This document shows, one piece after another, positions 28,463 to 37,379 of a DNA stretch of 64,000 bases. Numbering within the stretch: the stretch's first letter is position 1; the number at the start of each line of letters is the position of its first letter. The translations under genes and the position numbers were made by a program. Source of the DNA: an uncultured Vibrio sp. (GTDB lineage: Bacteria > Pseudomonadota > Gammaproteobacteria > Enterobacterales > Vibrionaceae); contig CANNGN010000002.1 in assembly GCA_947504195.1 (NCBI GenBank), forward strand, positions 434,001 to 498,000, given 5' to 3'. The notes below the pieces were generated by a model that was not told the DNA's origin, searched no databases, and was given only the letters and a program-made list of their open reading frames with translations.

Positions 28463-29770
28463 TTAATTTAATATTCCTATGCTTAATACTGGGTATTTAA
28501 TTAATACGATTAGTACCATTAGCATGATAAATGTGAATGGAAGAGCACCCATAAATACATCTTTGAGGCTGATCCGGTCGTCGTCTAAACTGGATTTAAT
28601 AACAAAACAGCTAATACCCAGCGGTGGAGTAAGTAAGCCTATTTCAGCGCCAACTACGGTAATAATGCCAAACCAAACTAGGCTTAATCCCATAGGTTCA
28701 ATGAGTGGCAAAAATAGAGGAACAACAATTAAAATAATTGATGCTGTATCGAGTAACGTGCCTAAAAAAAGCATCAAACATACATAGATAAACATTGTCA
28801 TAAAAATGCTCATCTCATTTTGTTCTAATATTTCCGCAAGTTCATTTGGTAAGCCTGCGATGCCTAACATCCGGCTATAGATCGACGCTGCTGTGATTAA
28901 AAATAAAATAGACGCAGTAATGTGTCCGGTTTCTATTAACGCTTCCCAGAATATTTTTAGGGTCATTTTTCGTCGTGCAAAGGCAATCAAAAGCCCGCAA
29001 GCTGCACCCGCTGCTCCCGCTTCGACTGGCGTTAGCCAACCCGTATAAATTCCGCCTAAAACAATTGAGATCAAGCCAATAAGCGGCAGGGTCTTTTCGG
29101 CAATTTCACGAAATGACATCCACTCGGTGTCAATTTTTCTTGCTCCGCCAATGAAGCTACTGAAAAAATGACCCATAAACCAAATCGAAACAATATAAGC
29201 AAATGTCAGTATTAAGCCCGGTACAACACCGGCTAAGAACATATCACCCACGGATTGCTCAGCGACGAATGAATAGATAATGAGCATGGCCGACGGTGGA
29301 ATGATCATGCCTAAAACAGAAGAGCCCGCAACCACACCAACCGCAAATCTTGGGTTGTAACCATATTTCAACATTTGCGGGACCGATACTTTTGCAAAAA
29401 CCGAAGCCGATGCAATTGAAGAACCAGTCACTGCTGCGAAAATACCGTTGGCACCAACTGTTGCCATGCCTATTCCACCTTTCAAGTTTTTGAACCCCGA
29501 GTTCATCACTTGATAGATATCCGATCCCATACCCGCTTTTGAAACTACTAGGCCCATAAATGTAAATAATGGAACAGTTGCAAAAGTGTATTCCATCACA
29601 CTGTCCGAAACGGCAACTTTTAGCAGGTTGATAGAAAGCTCTAGATTGTCTCGTAGTAGCCATATCGCGACGATCGACACGACACTTAATGCAACTGGAA
29701 TGTAAAAACCAATGTAGACACTGACTATAATCGCAAGGACAGAGAGGTATCCAATCTCGATTGGGCTCAT
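28463..29770 (-). CDS. TRAP transporter large permease (DctM)
   Basis: A 435-residue membrane protein with about 12 helices. The DctM hallmarks are visible: VPLFTFMGLVVSKAG, GSSIASASVFAKVSVPQM, VVAGSSVLGMIIPPSAMLIIY and GLLTPPLGISCFV. It overlaps the small permease gene by 4 bp (ATGA), so the two are translationally coupled. It would drive sodium-dependent uptake of the ligand delivered by the DctP protein. Confidence 0.93.
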   Translation of the reverse strand: MSPIEIGYLSVLAIIVSVYIGFYIPVALSVVSIVAIWLLRDNLELSINLLKVAVSDSVMEYTFATVPLFTFMGLVVSKAGMGSDIYQVMNSGFKNLKGGIGMATVGANGIFAAVTGSSIASASVFAKVSVPQMLKYGYNPRFAVGVVAGSSVLGMIIPPSAMLIIYSFVAEQSVGDMFLAGVVPGLILTFAYIVSIWFMGHFFSSFIGGARKIDTEWMSFREIAEKTLPLIGLISIVLGGIYTGWLTPVEAGAAGAACGLLIAFARRKMTLKIFWEALIETGHITASILFLITAASIYSRMLGIAGLPNELAEILEQNEMSIFMTMFIYVCLMLFLGTLLDTASIILIVVPLFLPLIEPMGLSLVWFGIITVVGAEIGLLTPPLGISCFVIKSSLDDDRISLKDVFMGALPFTFIMLMVLIVLIKYPVLSIGILN

Positions 29771-30315
29771 GATTTATCTCCTGGCGTTGATAAGGTTTTT
29801 GCTTGCTCACCCAAGATCACTTTGAAAGCAAAGATAAATGTGCAAAGTACGGCGCTCAGAAATATTGTGAGCTTGATTGGCCACCACGGCGCAACAAATA
29901 TGCCTGGCACACCAAAATAGTCTTTGGTTTCAAACATTTCGATAAATTCCGGCCAGATAGCCACCGCGATCATAACCATTAAGCATGCGGAAATAGCATT
30001 AATTAACTTTCGAATAAAACTTATAAATTTGGGGAACCTTGGCTCCATAAGAACCAAAAATCCATCTGATCGAGTTAATCGATTAACACGAATCACATCA
30101 GGCAGTTGCAAAAATACGATAAGCACCATCGAAAATTGAACAACTTCTACTGCCCCCATAAAAGGCTTGTTAAATAAGCCTCTCGCTATCACGTCATAAT
30201 CTACCGCTAACACAAGTAGCAACACGACGAGTGTTCCTACTGTGTTTGCGATCATTGCTATGCCGTCGGTTATGCGCGAGAAAGGCGTTATCACTTTAAT
30301 CAATAAACTTGACAT
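29767..30315 (-). CDS. TRAP transporter small permease (DctQ)
   Basis: A 182-residue four-helix membrane protein of the DctQ family, with the conserved early YDVIARGLFNKPFMGAVEVVQF segment. It is translated from the same operon as the DctP and DctM genes and overlaps the latter by 4 bp. It supports assembly of the large permease. Confidence 0.9.
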   Translation of the reverse strand: MSSLLIKVITPFSRITDGIAMIANTVGTLVVLLLVLAVDYDVIARGLFNKPFMGAVEVVQFSMVLIVFLQLPDVIRVNRLTRSDGFLVLMEPRFPKFISFIRKLINAISACLMVMIAVAIWPEFIEMFETKDYFGVPGIFVAPWWPIKLTIFLSAVLCTFIFAFKVILGEQAKTLSTPGDKS

Positions 30316-30356
30316 AACGAGACTCCAATTATTAATCCGTAGACTTAACAGAATGT

Positions 30357-31442
30357 TTAATTAAGTTCGGTTGCCCAATCACGGATAGGGGTAGCGCCTT
30401 GTGTCGTTAATTTGTTGATATATGCTTGAATGATTTCTGTTCCCGGCTCACCGGATTTTTCAAGGGTGTCGGCCAGTTCTTTCGCCAGGTTTGGCATTGA
30501 TTCTGCCCATGCTCGCTGTGCTTCCGATGTCATTGTGATAATGGTTCCACCAGATGCGACATATGCCTCTCGACTTTCTTGAGCACGATCCATTGCGATA
30601 TTTGCCAAGTGATCACGATACTCGATAGCGACTTCTTGAATCGCGGCTTTAACTTCATCAGGCAGTTTTTTCCAGAATCGTTCATTGGCCGTGACTGTTT
30701 TGGTATTGACTGCGCCAAAATTAGCCTGAGTCATGTAGGGCGCGACTTCCGCTATCTTGAATGTCTTCGCTGCTTCAGGCCAAAGCATTGCGTGATCAAC
30801 TAAGCCAGTTGCTAGCATATTATAAAAGTCGGTTAATCCACCTCTAACTCCAGCAACATCTCCAATACCTTCGAGATAGCGTAAGTTTGTTCCTGCACCA
30901 GCAACCTTAGTACCTTTCAGTTGCGTCGCATCGGTTATTGGGTTCTTACTATAGAGTTGATAAGTATTTAGAACGACGCCCGTTGCAAGGTAGACTTGTT
31001 TTTGTTTAGCAAACTCTTTTTGCATTGTCGGATATTCTTTTGCAATTTCATCGACGGCTTTAGCAACAACGCGAGCATCATTGGACACAAAAGGGGTAAC
31101 TGCAGCGAGTGATTGGCTAGGTAACTTAGAACTGTGAAAAATCGTTGTTACGATACCAATATCGCCTAAACCCAGTTTTACCCCTTCTAATACGCCTTTG
31201 GGTTTAACGATAGAGCCACCGTAGGACTCTTGCCATTTTATGGCGTAGTTGCCCGTTTCAGCGAGTTTCTTATCTACCTCAGGTATGAAAAAGTTTGAAA
31301 ATTCATGAACCCACATTGATTTTGCTGGGTAGCCATCAATGACTGTGGCTTTGATGGTTTCCGTCGCGCTTGCTGGTAGAGACATCAAAATGGCCACCGC
31401 CATTCCCCATCCTTTTACGTGTAGTCTGTTAGAAGTTTTCAT
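30357..31442 (-). CDS. TRAP transporter substrate-binding protein (DctP family)
   Basis: A 361-residue periplasmic protein with a signal peptide (residues 1-26, cleavage near SASA). DctP-family features include GGSIVKPKGVLEGVKLGLGDIG and the LKGTKVAG segment at 175-182. In most DctP proteins the corresponding position holds an arginine (as in LKGLKIR) that binds the ligand carboxylate; here it is A181, with R188 a little later. This may indicate a different ligand, plausibly the aromatic compound handled by the dioxygenase. First of the three TRAP genes; AAGGA precedes the start. Confidence 0.9.
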   Translation of the reverse strand: MKTSNRLHVKGWGMAVAILMSLPASATETIKATVIDGYPAKSMWVHEFSNFFIPEVDKKLAETGNYAIKWQESYGGSIVKPKGVLEGVKLGLGDIGIVTTIFHSSKLPSQSLAAVTPFVSNDARVVAKAVDEIAKEYPTMQKEFAKQKQVYLATGVVLNTYQLYSKNPITDATQLKGTKVAGAGTNLRYLEGIGDVAGVRGGLTDFYNMLATGLVDHAMLWPEAAKTFKIAEVAPYMTQANFGAVNTKTVTANERFWKKLPDEVKAAIQEVAIEYRDHLANIAMDRAQESREAYVASGGTIITMTSEAQRAWAESMPNLAKELADTLEKSGEPGTEIIQAYINKLTTQGATPIRDWATELN

Positions 31443-31590
31443 CGTTCATCGTCCTTTAAAATATATTTGTACTTAATGTTTCACTCTTGTGCTCTATATA
31501 TTTCTTTGGCGTAAATTTTATAAATTGTTGTTTTTTTATTGTTCTTCTTGGTATTTCTTAAGTGCTTTATTGAAACTGTAAACGTGCTAT

Positions 31591-32271
31591 TTAGAGAAAT
31601 GTACACACTTCTTCAAATTCAAATCGAGGTAATTTTTGAAAGAGTGCCGTTTCATCGGCATAACCTAAATTACATAAGAAGTTGGATCGTAAACGAGTGC
31701 CCGCGAAGAAGGTTTCATCTACAATCTGATTTGAAAATCCAGACATGGGGCCTACATCTAATCCTAATGCTCGTGCTGCGATCATTAAGTAAGCACCTTG
31801 AAGCGTACCGTTTAGAAAAGCGGTTCTATCGCAGTACTCCGTTTTCCCTCGAAAAAGAGGCGTTCTATCTTCATGTGGAAAGAGAAACGGAAGCTTTTCC
31901 CAGAAATCTAGATCGTGAGCAATAATTACCGTCACGGGAGCCGCGCGCATTTTATCGATATTTTTTTCTTTTAGTGATGCTGCAAGTTTATCTTTACCTT
32001 CTTGCGAGGTAACAAAGAAGAACCTTGCTGGACTGCAGTTCATACTCGTCGCACCATTGGCAACTATTTGATAGAGCTCTTTGAGCAATGATTCAGGAAT
32101 GGGTTTGTCTTGCCACGCATAATGTGAGCGAGCATCATTTAATATCACGTCAATAGAATCAGAATCTAGCCTTGGTTTTCGAATTCGCAACGCCCGAACA
32201 CTTTCCTGAGCTCTTGCTCTCACTTGTTCTAGGTTGGTTTCAGATGATTTATAGTCACTCGAATCTGCCAT
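31591..32271 (-). CDS. RutE-like nitroreductase-family reductase
   Basis: A 226-residue FMN oxidoreductase closest in pattern to E. coli RutE (malonic semialdehyde reductase): SMNCSPARFFFVTSQEGKDKL, AAPVTVIIAHDLDFWEKLPFLFPH, ALGLDVGPMSGF and FAGTRLRSNFLCNLGY all have close RutE counterparts. The start at 32271 is preferred over an upstream in-frame GTG at 32298 because AAGGA sits 7 nt before it. No rutABCDFG genes are nearby; instead it lies upstream of the TRAP-dioxygenase genes, so it may reduce a product of ring cleavage. Confidence 0.85.
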   Translation of the reverse strand: MADSSDYKSSETNLEQVRARAQESVRALRIRKPRLDSDSIDVILNDARSHYAWQDKPIPESLLKELYQIVANGATSMNCSPARFFFVTSQEGKDKLAASLKEKNIDKMRAAPVTVIIAHDLDFWEKLPFLFPHEDRTPLFRGKTEYCDRTAFLNGTLQGAYLMIAARALGLDVGPMSGFSNQIVDETFFAGTRLRSNFLCNLGYADETALFQKLPRFEFEEVCTFL

Positions 32272-32321
32272 TCCTTCTTCCTTTTTTGCTGTATTCACAT
32301 ACGGTGTGATTACCCATTTGA

Positions 32322-32339
32322 TTGATATCTAGGTGTCAA
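32322..32339. promoter_or_regulatory. Palindrome in the RutE-like/YciI-like divergent promoter
   Basis: TTGATATCTAGGTGTCAA is an 18-bp near-palindrome centred on CTAG. It lies between the two divergent halves of the ring-cleavage locus, which has no regulator gene of its own, and is a plausible operator for both sides. Confidence 0.45.
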
Positions 32340-32484
32340 TTTAATGTCTAGAATTAACGGTTTTTACTTACTTGCTTTCACAAATATTTAACACTTGCAC
32401 AATTTTTAACGATGTTTTAATGTGATGTCAATTAATATCGATATTTTTATTTTAGAATTGCGTCAAGGCAAAAAGGAGATAAAA

Positions 32485-32886
32485 ATGATTTCGTGGCAAG
32501 ACTACAAAACCGAAGCGAAAGAACGTGGTGCTCTGGCATTGGAAGTATTTGTTGTTGAGAGTAAACCCAATACCGATCTCGAAGTGATCAAGCACTATTT
32601 ACCTTCCCATCTGGCATATCAAGCTGAACTCGAAGCATCAGGTTCACTTATGTTAGCGGGACCAATGTCCGACTCGACTGGTGAATCATTGGAAGGGGCT
32701 GGGTTGATTGTATATCGAGCATCGACCTTAGAAAAAGCGACGCAACTGGCTGAAGCCGATCCGATGCACAGTAGTGGCGCTAGAGTGTTCAAGATTAGGC
32801 GTTGGTTGATCAATGAAGGGAGTATGCAAATTGATATCAGATTATCGGCTCAAGTGGTCACCCTTAGCGGTGATGAATCAAATTAG
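32485..32886 (+). CDS. YciI-like protein
   Basis: A 133-residue protein with the YCII-related fold: a conserved His in LPSHLAYQAELEASGSLMLAGPMSD, then AGLIVYRASTLEKATQLAEADPMHSSG. Members are small enzymes or accessory proteins often found with aromatic-degradation genes; in one branch the His-Asp pair is catalytic. The start at 32485 has AAGGAG upstream and is preferred over a start at 32422. It faces the RutE-like operon divergently and is followed by the FAH-family gene 160 bp later. Confidence 0.75.
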   Translation: MISWQDYKTEAKERGALALEVFVVESKPNTDLEVIKHYLPSHLAYQAELEASGSLMLAGPMSDSTGESLEGAGLIVYRASTLEKATQLAEADPMHSSGARVFKIRRWLINEGSMQIDIRLSAQVVTLSGDESN

Positions 32887-33046
32887 CTCTAGTGAATATT
32901 GAGTTGCAATTCTGTATTAAGCTATAAAATATCTAAATTTAATTTATTTTTTAAATAATAACGATATTTTTTATAATTTATGGATATTATCAATATTAAT
33001 GGGTATATTAACGTTAACAAATTGATAACAGAAAAAGGGGATCAGC

Positions 33047-33910
33047 ATGAGAATTGTCTCATTTGAATGTGAAGGAAAAAGCCGTATCGGTATAAAAACC
33101 GATGATCAGGTCATAGATCTAAGTGTGGCAGCAGCTCATTTACCCACCGATCTATTAAGTTTGATTCAATCAGATATTGATATTGAACAGGAGCTCAGTT
33201 CGATTGTTGATAACTGCCCTCAAAATGCGAAAGTTTCAAGTGAAGGTTTACGTTTTACACCACTTGTATCAAACCCACCGAAAATTATTTGTATTGGACG
33301 AAACTATGCTGCCCATGCGGTAGAAGGTGGTGTAGAGCCGCCATCATACCCAGAGATTTTCTTTCGTGGAGGAGAATCATTAATTGGCCATGAAGCCCCA
33401 ATTATTCGTCCTCGATGTTCTGATAAGTTAGATTATGAAGGCGAGATAGCCGCAGTCATTGGTAAAAAGGCTCGCCATATAAAAGCAGAGAATGGGTTAG
33501 AGTATATTGCAGGCTACGCATTGTTTAATGATGCAACCATTCGAGATTATCAGCGTAAGAGCTCGCAATGGACAATCGGCAAAAATTTTGATGGTACTGG
33601 GGCGTTTGGTCCAGAATTTGTTACTTCCAATGAACTCCCAGCTGGAATGGAAGGGGTTCAATTAGTCACTCGGCTTAATGGACAAGTGATGCAAAATGCC
33701 AATACATCAGATTTTATATTCCCAATGGCAAAATTGATTGAGATATTGAGTGAGTGTATGACCTTGATGCCAGGTGACGTCATTATTACAGGTACACCAT
33801 CTGGTGTGGGTTATGTAAGAAAGCCACCGGTATTTATGAAGCCCGGTGATGTTGTTGAAGTTGAAGCTGAAGGGCTGGGTATTTTAAGAAACTCGATTGA
33901 AGGTGAATAA
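33047..33910 (+). CDS. Fumarylacetoacetate hydrolase family protein
   Basis: A 287-residue FAH-family protein. The N-terminal IGRNYAAHAVEGG, metal-site DYEGEIAAVIGKKARH, AGYALFNDATIRDYQRKSSQW, and C-terminal PGDVIITGTPSGVGY are all typical. Members hydrolyse or decarboxylate acylpyruvate or 2-oxo-diacid intermediates of ring cleavage. RBS AAAGGGGAT precedes the start. Together with the dioxygenase it could complete a short lower pathway. Confidence 0.9.
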   Translation: MRIVSFECEGKSRIGIKTDDQVIDLSVAAAHLPTDLLSLIQSDIDIEQELSSIVDNCPQNAKVSSEGLRFTPLVSNPPKIICIGRNYAAHAVEGGVEPPSYPEIFFRGGESLIGHEAPIIRPRCSDKLDYEGEIAAVIGKKARHIKAENGLEYIAGYALFNDATIRDYQRKSSQWTIGKNFDGTGAFGPEFVTSNELPAGMEGVQLVTRLNGQVMQNANTSDFIFPMAKLIEILSECMTLMPGDVIITGTPSGVGYVRKPPVFMKPGDVVEVEAEGLGILRNSIEGE

Positions 33911-33922
33911 CCATTAAGTTGC

Positions 33923-33953
33923 AATAAAGCCTTGATTATTTCAAGGCTTTATT
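33923..33953. terminator. Bidirectional intrinsic terminator
   Basis: AATAAAGCCTTGA and TCAAGGCTTTATT form a perfect 13-bp stem with a 5-nt loop between the convergent FAH-family and YaiL-like genes. Confidence 0.85.
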
Positions 33954-33964
33954 ACTGAGCTAAA

Positions 33965-34486
33965 TTACCACATTAGATCGTCAGGTACGACGAAATCGGC
34001 ATATGGATCATCTTCTGCAATGGTGTCGGGCTCTTGTACTTTCTGGTCAATAATATAGTCATTATCTCGTTGACCAATTTTGTTGGCAACGCTGCTTGGA
34101 ATTACAGCGTAATTTTCACCGTCTCGAGCAATCGCTAGTATGCCCTTAATCAGTTGATTACGAATGAGTTCGTCGACGTAGAGGGACTTAACCAGTGTGC
34201 CGTCTGTAAAGTTGTATTTAATCTCGCCATCTTTGCGATCAACTTTATTCATCGAGATCAGTTGAACGATTTGAGCTTGAATTTCTCGCTTGATTCGTTG
34301 CTGGTTATTTTGATTATTCAGCTCTTTATCTCGTTCTAATTGTTGCTGTTTTTGTTCCTCTACTGCCGCTTTTACTTCACGAGCTTGGACTCGTGATTTT
34401 TTTGCGCCTTTTTTGGCTTTTTTTAGTTTTTTCTCATTCACTAAACCAGCTTTAAGCATTTGCTCTTGAAGGGTAAGTTTTGCCAT
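33965..34486 (-). CDS. yaiL: DUF2058 (YaiL-like) protein
   Basis: A 173-residue basic, largely coiled-coil protein. The N-terminus MAKLTLQEQMLKAGLVNEKKLKKAKKG is the DUF2058/YaiL hallmark, followed by a Gln/Glu/Arg-rich helix and a small C-terminal domain. Annotated in other genomes as a nucleoid- or polynucleotide-associated protein, without firm biochemical proof. Monocistronic. Confidence 0.85.
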   Translation of the reverse strand: MAKLTLQEQMLKAGLVNEKKLKKAKKGAKKSRVQAREVKAAVEEQKQQQLERDKELNNQNNQQRIKREIQAQIVQLISMNKVDRKDGEIKYNFTDGTLVKSLYVDELIRNQLIKGILAIARDGENYAVIPSSVANKIGQRDNDYIIDQKVQEPDTIAEDDPYADFVVPDDLMW

Positions 34487-34607
34487 GGTGTTCTCGATTT
34501 TACTATGATGATAAGTATTTTACGCAGTTACCAAGATAAATAAAGTGCTTTGCTCTCGAATGTAAATAGCTTGATAGAACGGAATACTGCTTGTGCATTC
34601 GATGTCT

Positions 34608-36884
34608 TTATTGAATGAGTTTATGTTCAAACTCAGTAATCGTAATGGGCTTACTGAACAAATACCCTTGAAACACCATCGCATCTATCGACATTAGAAT
34701 ATCCAACTGCTCTTGTTGTTCGATGCCTTCACAAACTACTCTAAGATTGAAGTTTTTCGCCAAATCGACAATCGACTTAACAAGTACTAGCGATGCAGGG
34801 TCTGTGTTTAAGTTGTCTACGAAGCTTTTATCTATTTTAATCTCATCGACAGGAAAGGTACGCAGGTGGCTCAATGAAGAAAATCCAGTACCAAAATCAT
34901 CCAATGAGATCGACAAACCGTAGTCTTTTAGTTGAGTAACCTTATGATGGGCATCGTCGATAGCTTCAATTAATAGTGACTCGGTGATTTCTAAAGTTAA
35001 TTGAGAGCGTTTAAATTCATATTTATCAATGATTTGAATGACTTCATTGACAAAGCTCTCTTGCCAAATCTGTTTTGCACTGATATTCACTGATAGAGTT
35101 AGGTGACGAGTATTATCAGACGCATGCCACTGCGAGAGTTGTTTACAAGCAAGTTCAAGTACGCGGTTGCCGATTGGAATGATTAAATTACTGTCTTCGG
35201 CAATATGAAGAAAAGCCCAAGGTAATAGAAGCCCACGAGTAGGGTGCTGCCATCGAACTAGTGCTTCTGCTCCTATTATTTTTTTAGCCGTGTTGTATTG
35301 GGGCTGTAGATGGATCGTAAAATCATCTCTCGTCAGTGATTCGATCATATCTTTTTGAAGCGTAGCGATATTAGTTAATTCTTGAATGATTCGATTGTTT
35401 ATAAACTGTAAGCTATTTCCCGTCGTATTTTTGGCTTCAATCAGTGCGTATTTAACAAGGCTAAGTAGCTCTTCACAGGAATGGCTACTGTCATTAAATA
35501 AAATACCTCCGACACTGCATGTTATGCGGTAGTCGATATTCATATTGTTGTGGCTAATGATGTAGCTTTGACTTAGCTGCTCAAACAGTCGCGTAATCGT
35601 TGAATCGATCTTAGCCTGTGCCGCGGCTTCAGAAGTATCGATATCTTCAAATAAGATAATATATTCGTCACGTTCGTAGCGCGCGATCGTTGCCATATCC
35701 TCGATGGTGTTTTGGATACGGTTCGCGACTTCAACAAGAATGTTATCTCCTTCTTTGTTGCCATAGCAATCATTTAAAAGTTTGAATTTATCAATATCTA
35801 ATTGCAGTACAGCGCTATAGGAATGAGCTGGGTTTTCAGCTTTGACGGCTTGGTTTAATTTTTTTAATATCTGACTTCGATTGATTAGCCCTGTTAAATG
35901 ATCAAAATACGCCAGTTTTGTGATTTCGAGTTCCGTATTTTTTCGTCGTGTGATTTCGAGAGCGATTCCGACCATCAATGTTGGGTTTCCGTCAGCATCG
36001 ACATCGGCTATTTTACCTCTATCCCACACCCATATAACCTCACCGTCAGGTCGCTGTATACGGTATTCTATGTCAAATACCTGGTTGTGATTAAGTGCTT
36101 GAACAATTGCTTGGTAAACTCGACCTTTGTCTTCGGGTAAGATGCAGTCTTCATATTCAGAAAAGATGGTTTGACTACCGGGGTCCGTACCACAGAGTTT
36201 ATGCCAGTTATCATCACATACAGCAATATCGGTTTGTATGTGCCATTCCCATATACCTTCCTTAGATACCTCTAAGACATGTTCGAGCCGAGACTTGCTG
36301 AGGTGTGCGTCCTCTCTTTGAGAAATAAGTTCGGTGATATCTTGTTCTATAACGAGGGTTTTTTGTGTGTCAGATATATCGACATATGGGATTTGCAGAG
36401 ATTGCATATGTCGCTTTTCACTGGTTCGAGGGTCGATATAGGTTATATGACATTCTTTTGTTGGATTAGAGAATGGGCTTGAGTCATCCTGGTCGCAGGT
36501 CAATGGTTTTTGTTGAATTTTTTGATTCAAACTATCTTCATTAAGACCAATGATTTCGTCGATTGAATGGCCATATTTCTGAGCTGAGATTGTGTTGCAG
36601 TGGATAATTGTATCAGATGAATCTTTAAAGTAGACGGAGCTAGGGACCTTGTTGAAAAGATAATTTGTGATTTGACGTTGTTTCCCTAGTTCAAATTTTA
36701 CAATGTAAATGTGGAGACAAAAGAAACTAAGTAAAGTAACCCAAACTATAATTAAACAGGTAAATTTAGATAGATTAGAAGTTAGGGTAGGAAAAATGAA
36801 AGAAAAAATGCTAGCAATGATGGTAAAAAACAAAAATGTAAAAAAATAATGTTTGAAATGCTTTATACCAGATATTTCATTCAT
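34608..36884 (-). CDS. PAS-GGDEF(degenerate)-EAL phosphodiesterase
   Basis: A 758-residue protein with two N-terminal membrane helices, two PAS-like segments (NKVPSSVYFKDSSDTIIH and LEVSKEGIWEWHIQTD), a GGDEF domain and an EAL domain. The GGDEF signature is degenerate: residues 404-408 read ERDEY, so both glycines are lost. The EAL motif is intact (540-542) with DDFGTGF and KIDKSF, so the likely activity is c-di-GMP hydrolysis with the GGDEF domain acting as a regulatory GTP-binding module. The start at 36884 (ATG) is preferred to a TTG at 36920. Neither has a strong RBS. Confidence 0.88.
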   Translation of the reverse strand: MNEISGIKHFKHYFFTFLFFTIIASIFSFIFPTLTSNLSKFTCLIIVWVTLLSFFCLHIYIVKFELGKQRQITNYLFNKVPSSVYFKDSSDTIIHCNTISAQKYGHSIDEIIGLNEDSLNQKIQQKPLTCDQDDSSPFSNPTKECHITYIDPRTSEKRHMQSLQIPYVDISDTQKTLVIEQDITELISQREDAHLSKSRLEHVLEVSKEGIWEWHIQTDIAVCDDNWHKLCGTDPGSQTIFSEYEDCILPEDKGRVYQAIVQALNHNQVFDIEYRIQRPDGEVIWVWDRGKIADVDADGNPTLMVGIALEITRRKNTELEITKLAYFDHLTGLINRSQILKKLNQAVKAENPAHSYSAVLQLDIDKFKLLNDCYGNKEGDNILVEVANRIQNTIEDMATIARYERDEYIILFEDIDTSEAAAQAKIDSTITRLFEQLSQSYIISHNNMNIDYRITCSVGGILFNDSSHSCEELLSLVKYALIEAKNTTGNSLQFINNRIIQELTNIATLQKDMIESLTRDDFTIHLQPQYNTAKKIIGAEALVRWQHPTRGLLLPWAFLHIAEDSNLIIPIGNRVLELACKQLSQWHASDNTRHLTLSVNISAKQIWQESFVNEVIQIIDKYEFKRSQLTLEITESLLIEAIDDAHHKVTQLKDYGLSISLDDFGTGFSSLSHLRTFPVDEIKIDKSFVDNLNTDPASLVLVKSIVDLAKNFNLRVVCEGIEQQEQLDILMSIDAMVFQGYLFSKPITITEFEHKLIQ

Positions 36885-37379
36885 AAATAGTTTACCCGTT
36901 TTAAAACTAGAAATACGCAAATGTATAACTTACAAGAGCGAACTTCTATCGTTAATATAGTCAATAGCGTTCGATTATGTCTATTTCAGTCCTTAACCTT
37001 TTGAATTAATGATTATATAACCAGTCTAAATGTTTCGTATCATAACTAAGACAGTATATATACTAAAATATGATTATCAAAGTAAAAGAGATTAAAAACT
37101 CAAATGTTTTTAATCTCTAGTCTAATTTATTGATAGCTAATATATTTGTCTTTGCAAAAAATTAGCATTGTTTAATATAAAATTTCGCTTATGTTAGGCT
37201 TATTATTAATGTGTCTAAATAGAGGCTATAGGAATCAACGTATTTTGGATTCATTTATTTTTTGTATGTAATGGGAGGTGTTAGATAATAATGGAATTGA
37301 ATTTTAATCATTATTAAAGCATTAGATGAAGTCAATTCAACCAATGCTTTGTGGTCATTCTCTAAACGACTTGCATAAC
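36885..37379. other. AT-rich non-coding spacer
   Basis: 495 bp between two minus-strand genes with no credible coding sequence. It holds a 12-bp perfect hairpin at 37087-37118, a second inverted repeat AAAGCATT / AATGCTTT at 37316-37350, and a TAATAATG / CATTATTA repeat near 37288-37315. These are best read as the terminator region of the metallo-hydrolase genes. Confidence 0.5.
37087..37118 (-). terminator. Hairpin downstream of the metallo-hydrolase pair
   Basis: AGAGATTAAAAA and TTTTTAATCTCT form a perfect 12-bp stem with an 8-nt loop. On the minus strand it is followed by a T-rich stretch (TTTTACTTT). It lies 260 bp past the metallo-hydrolase stop, so an earlier terminator (37316-37350) is also possible. 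Confidence 0.5.

Noticed and set aside
29259..29810. Open frame of 183 codons on the minus strand within the DctM/DctQ genes
   Set aside because: It runs out of frame through the large permease gene and shows no protein-like features; the DctM frame has clear family motifs.
31539..31925. Open frame of 128 codons on the plus strand over the RutE-like gene
   Set aside because: The RutE-like frame has clear homology; the plus-strand frame has no recognisable domain.
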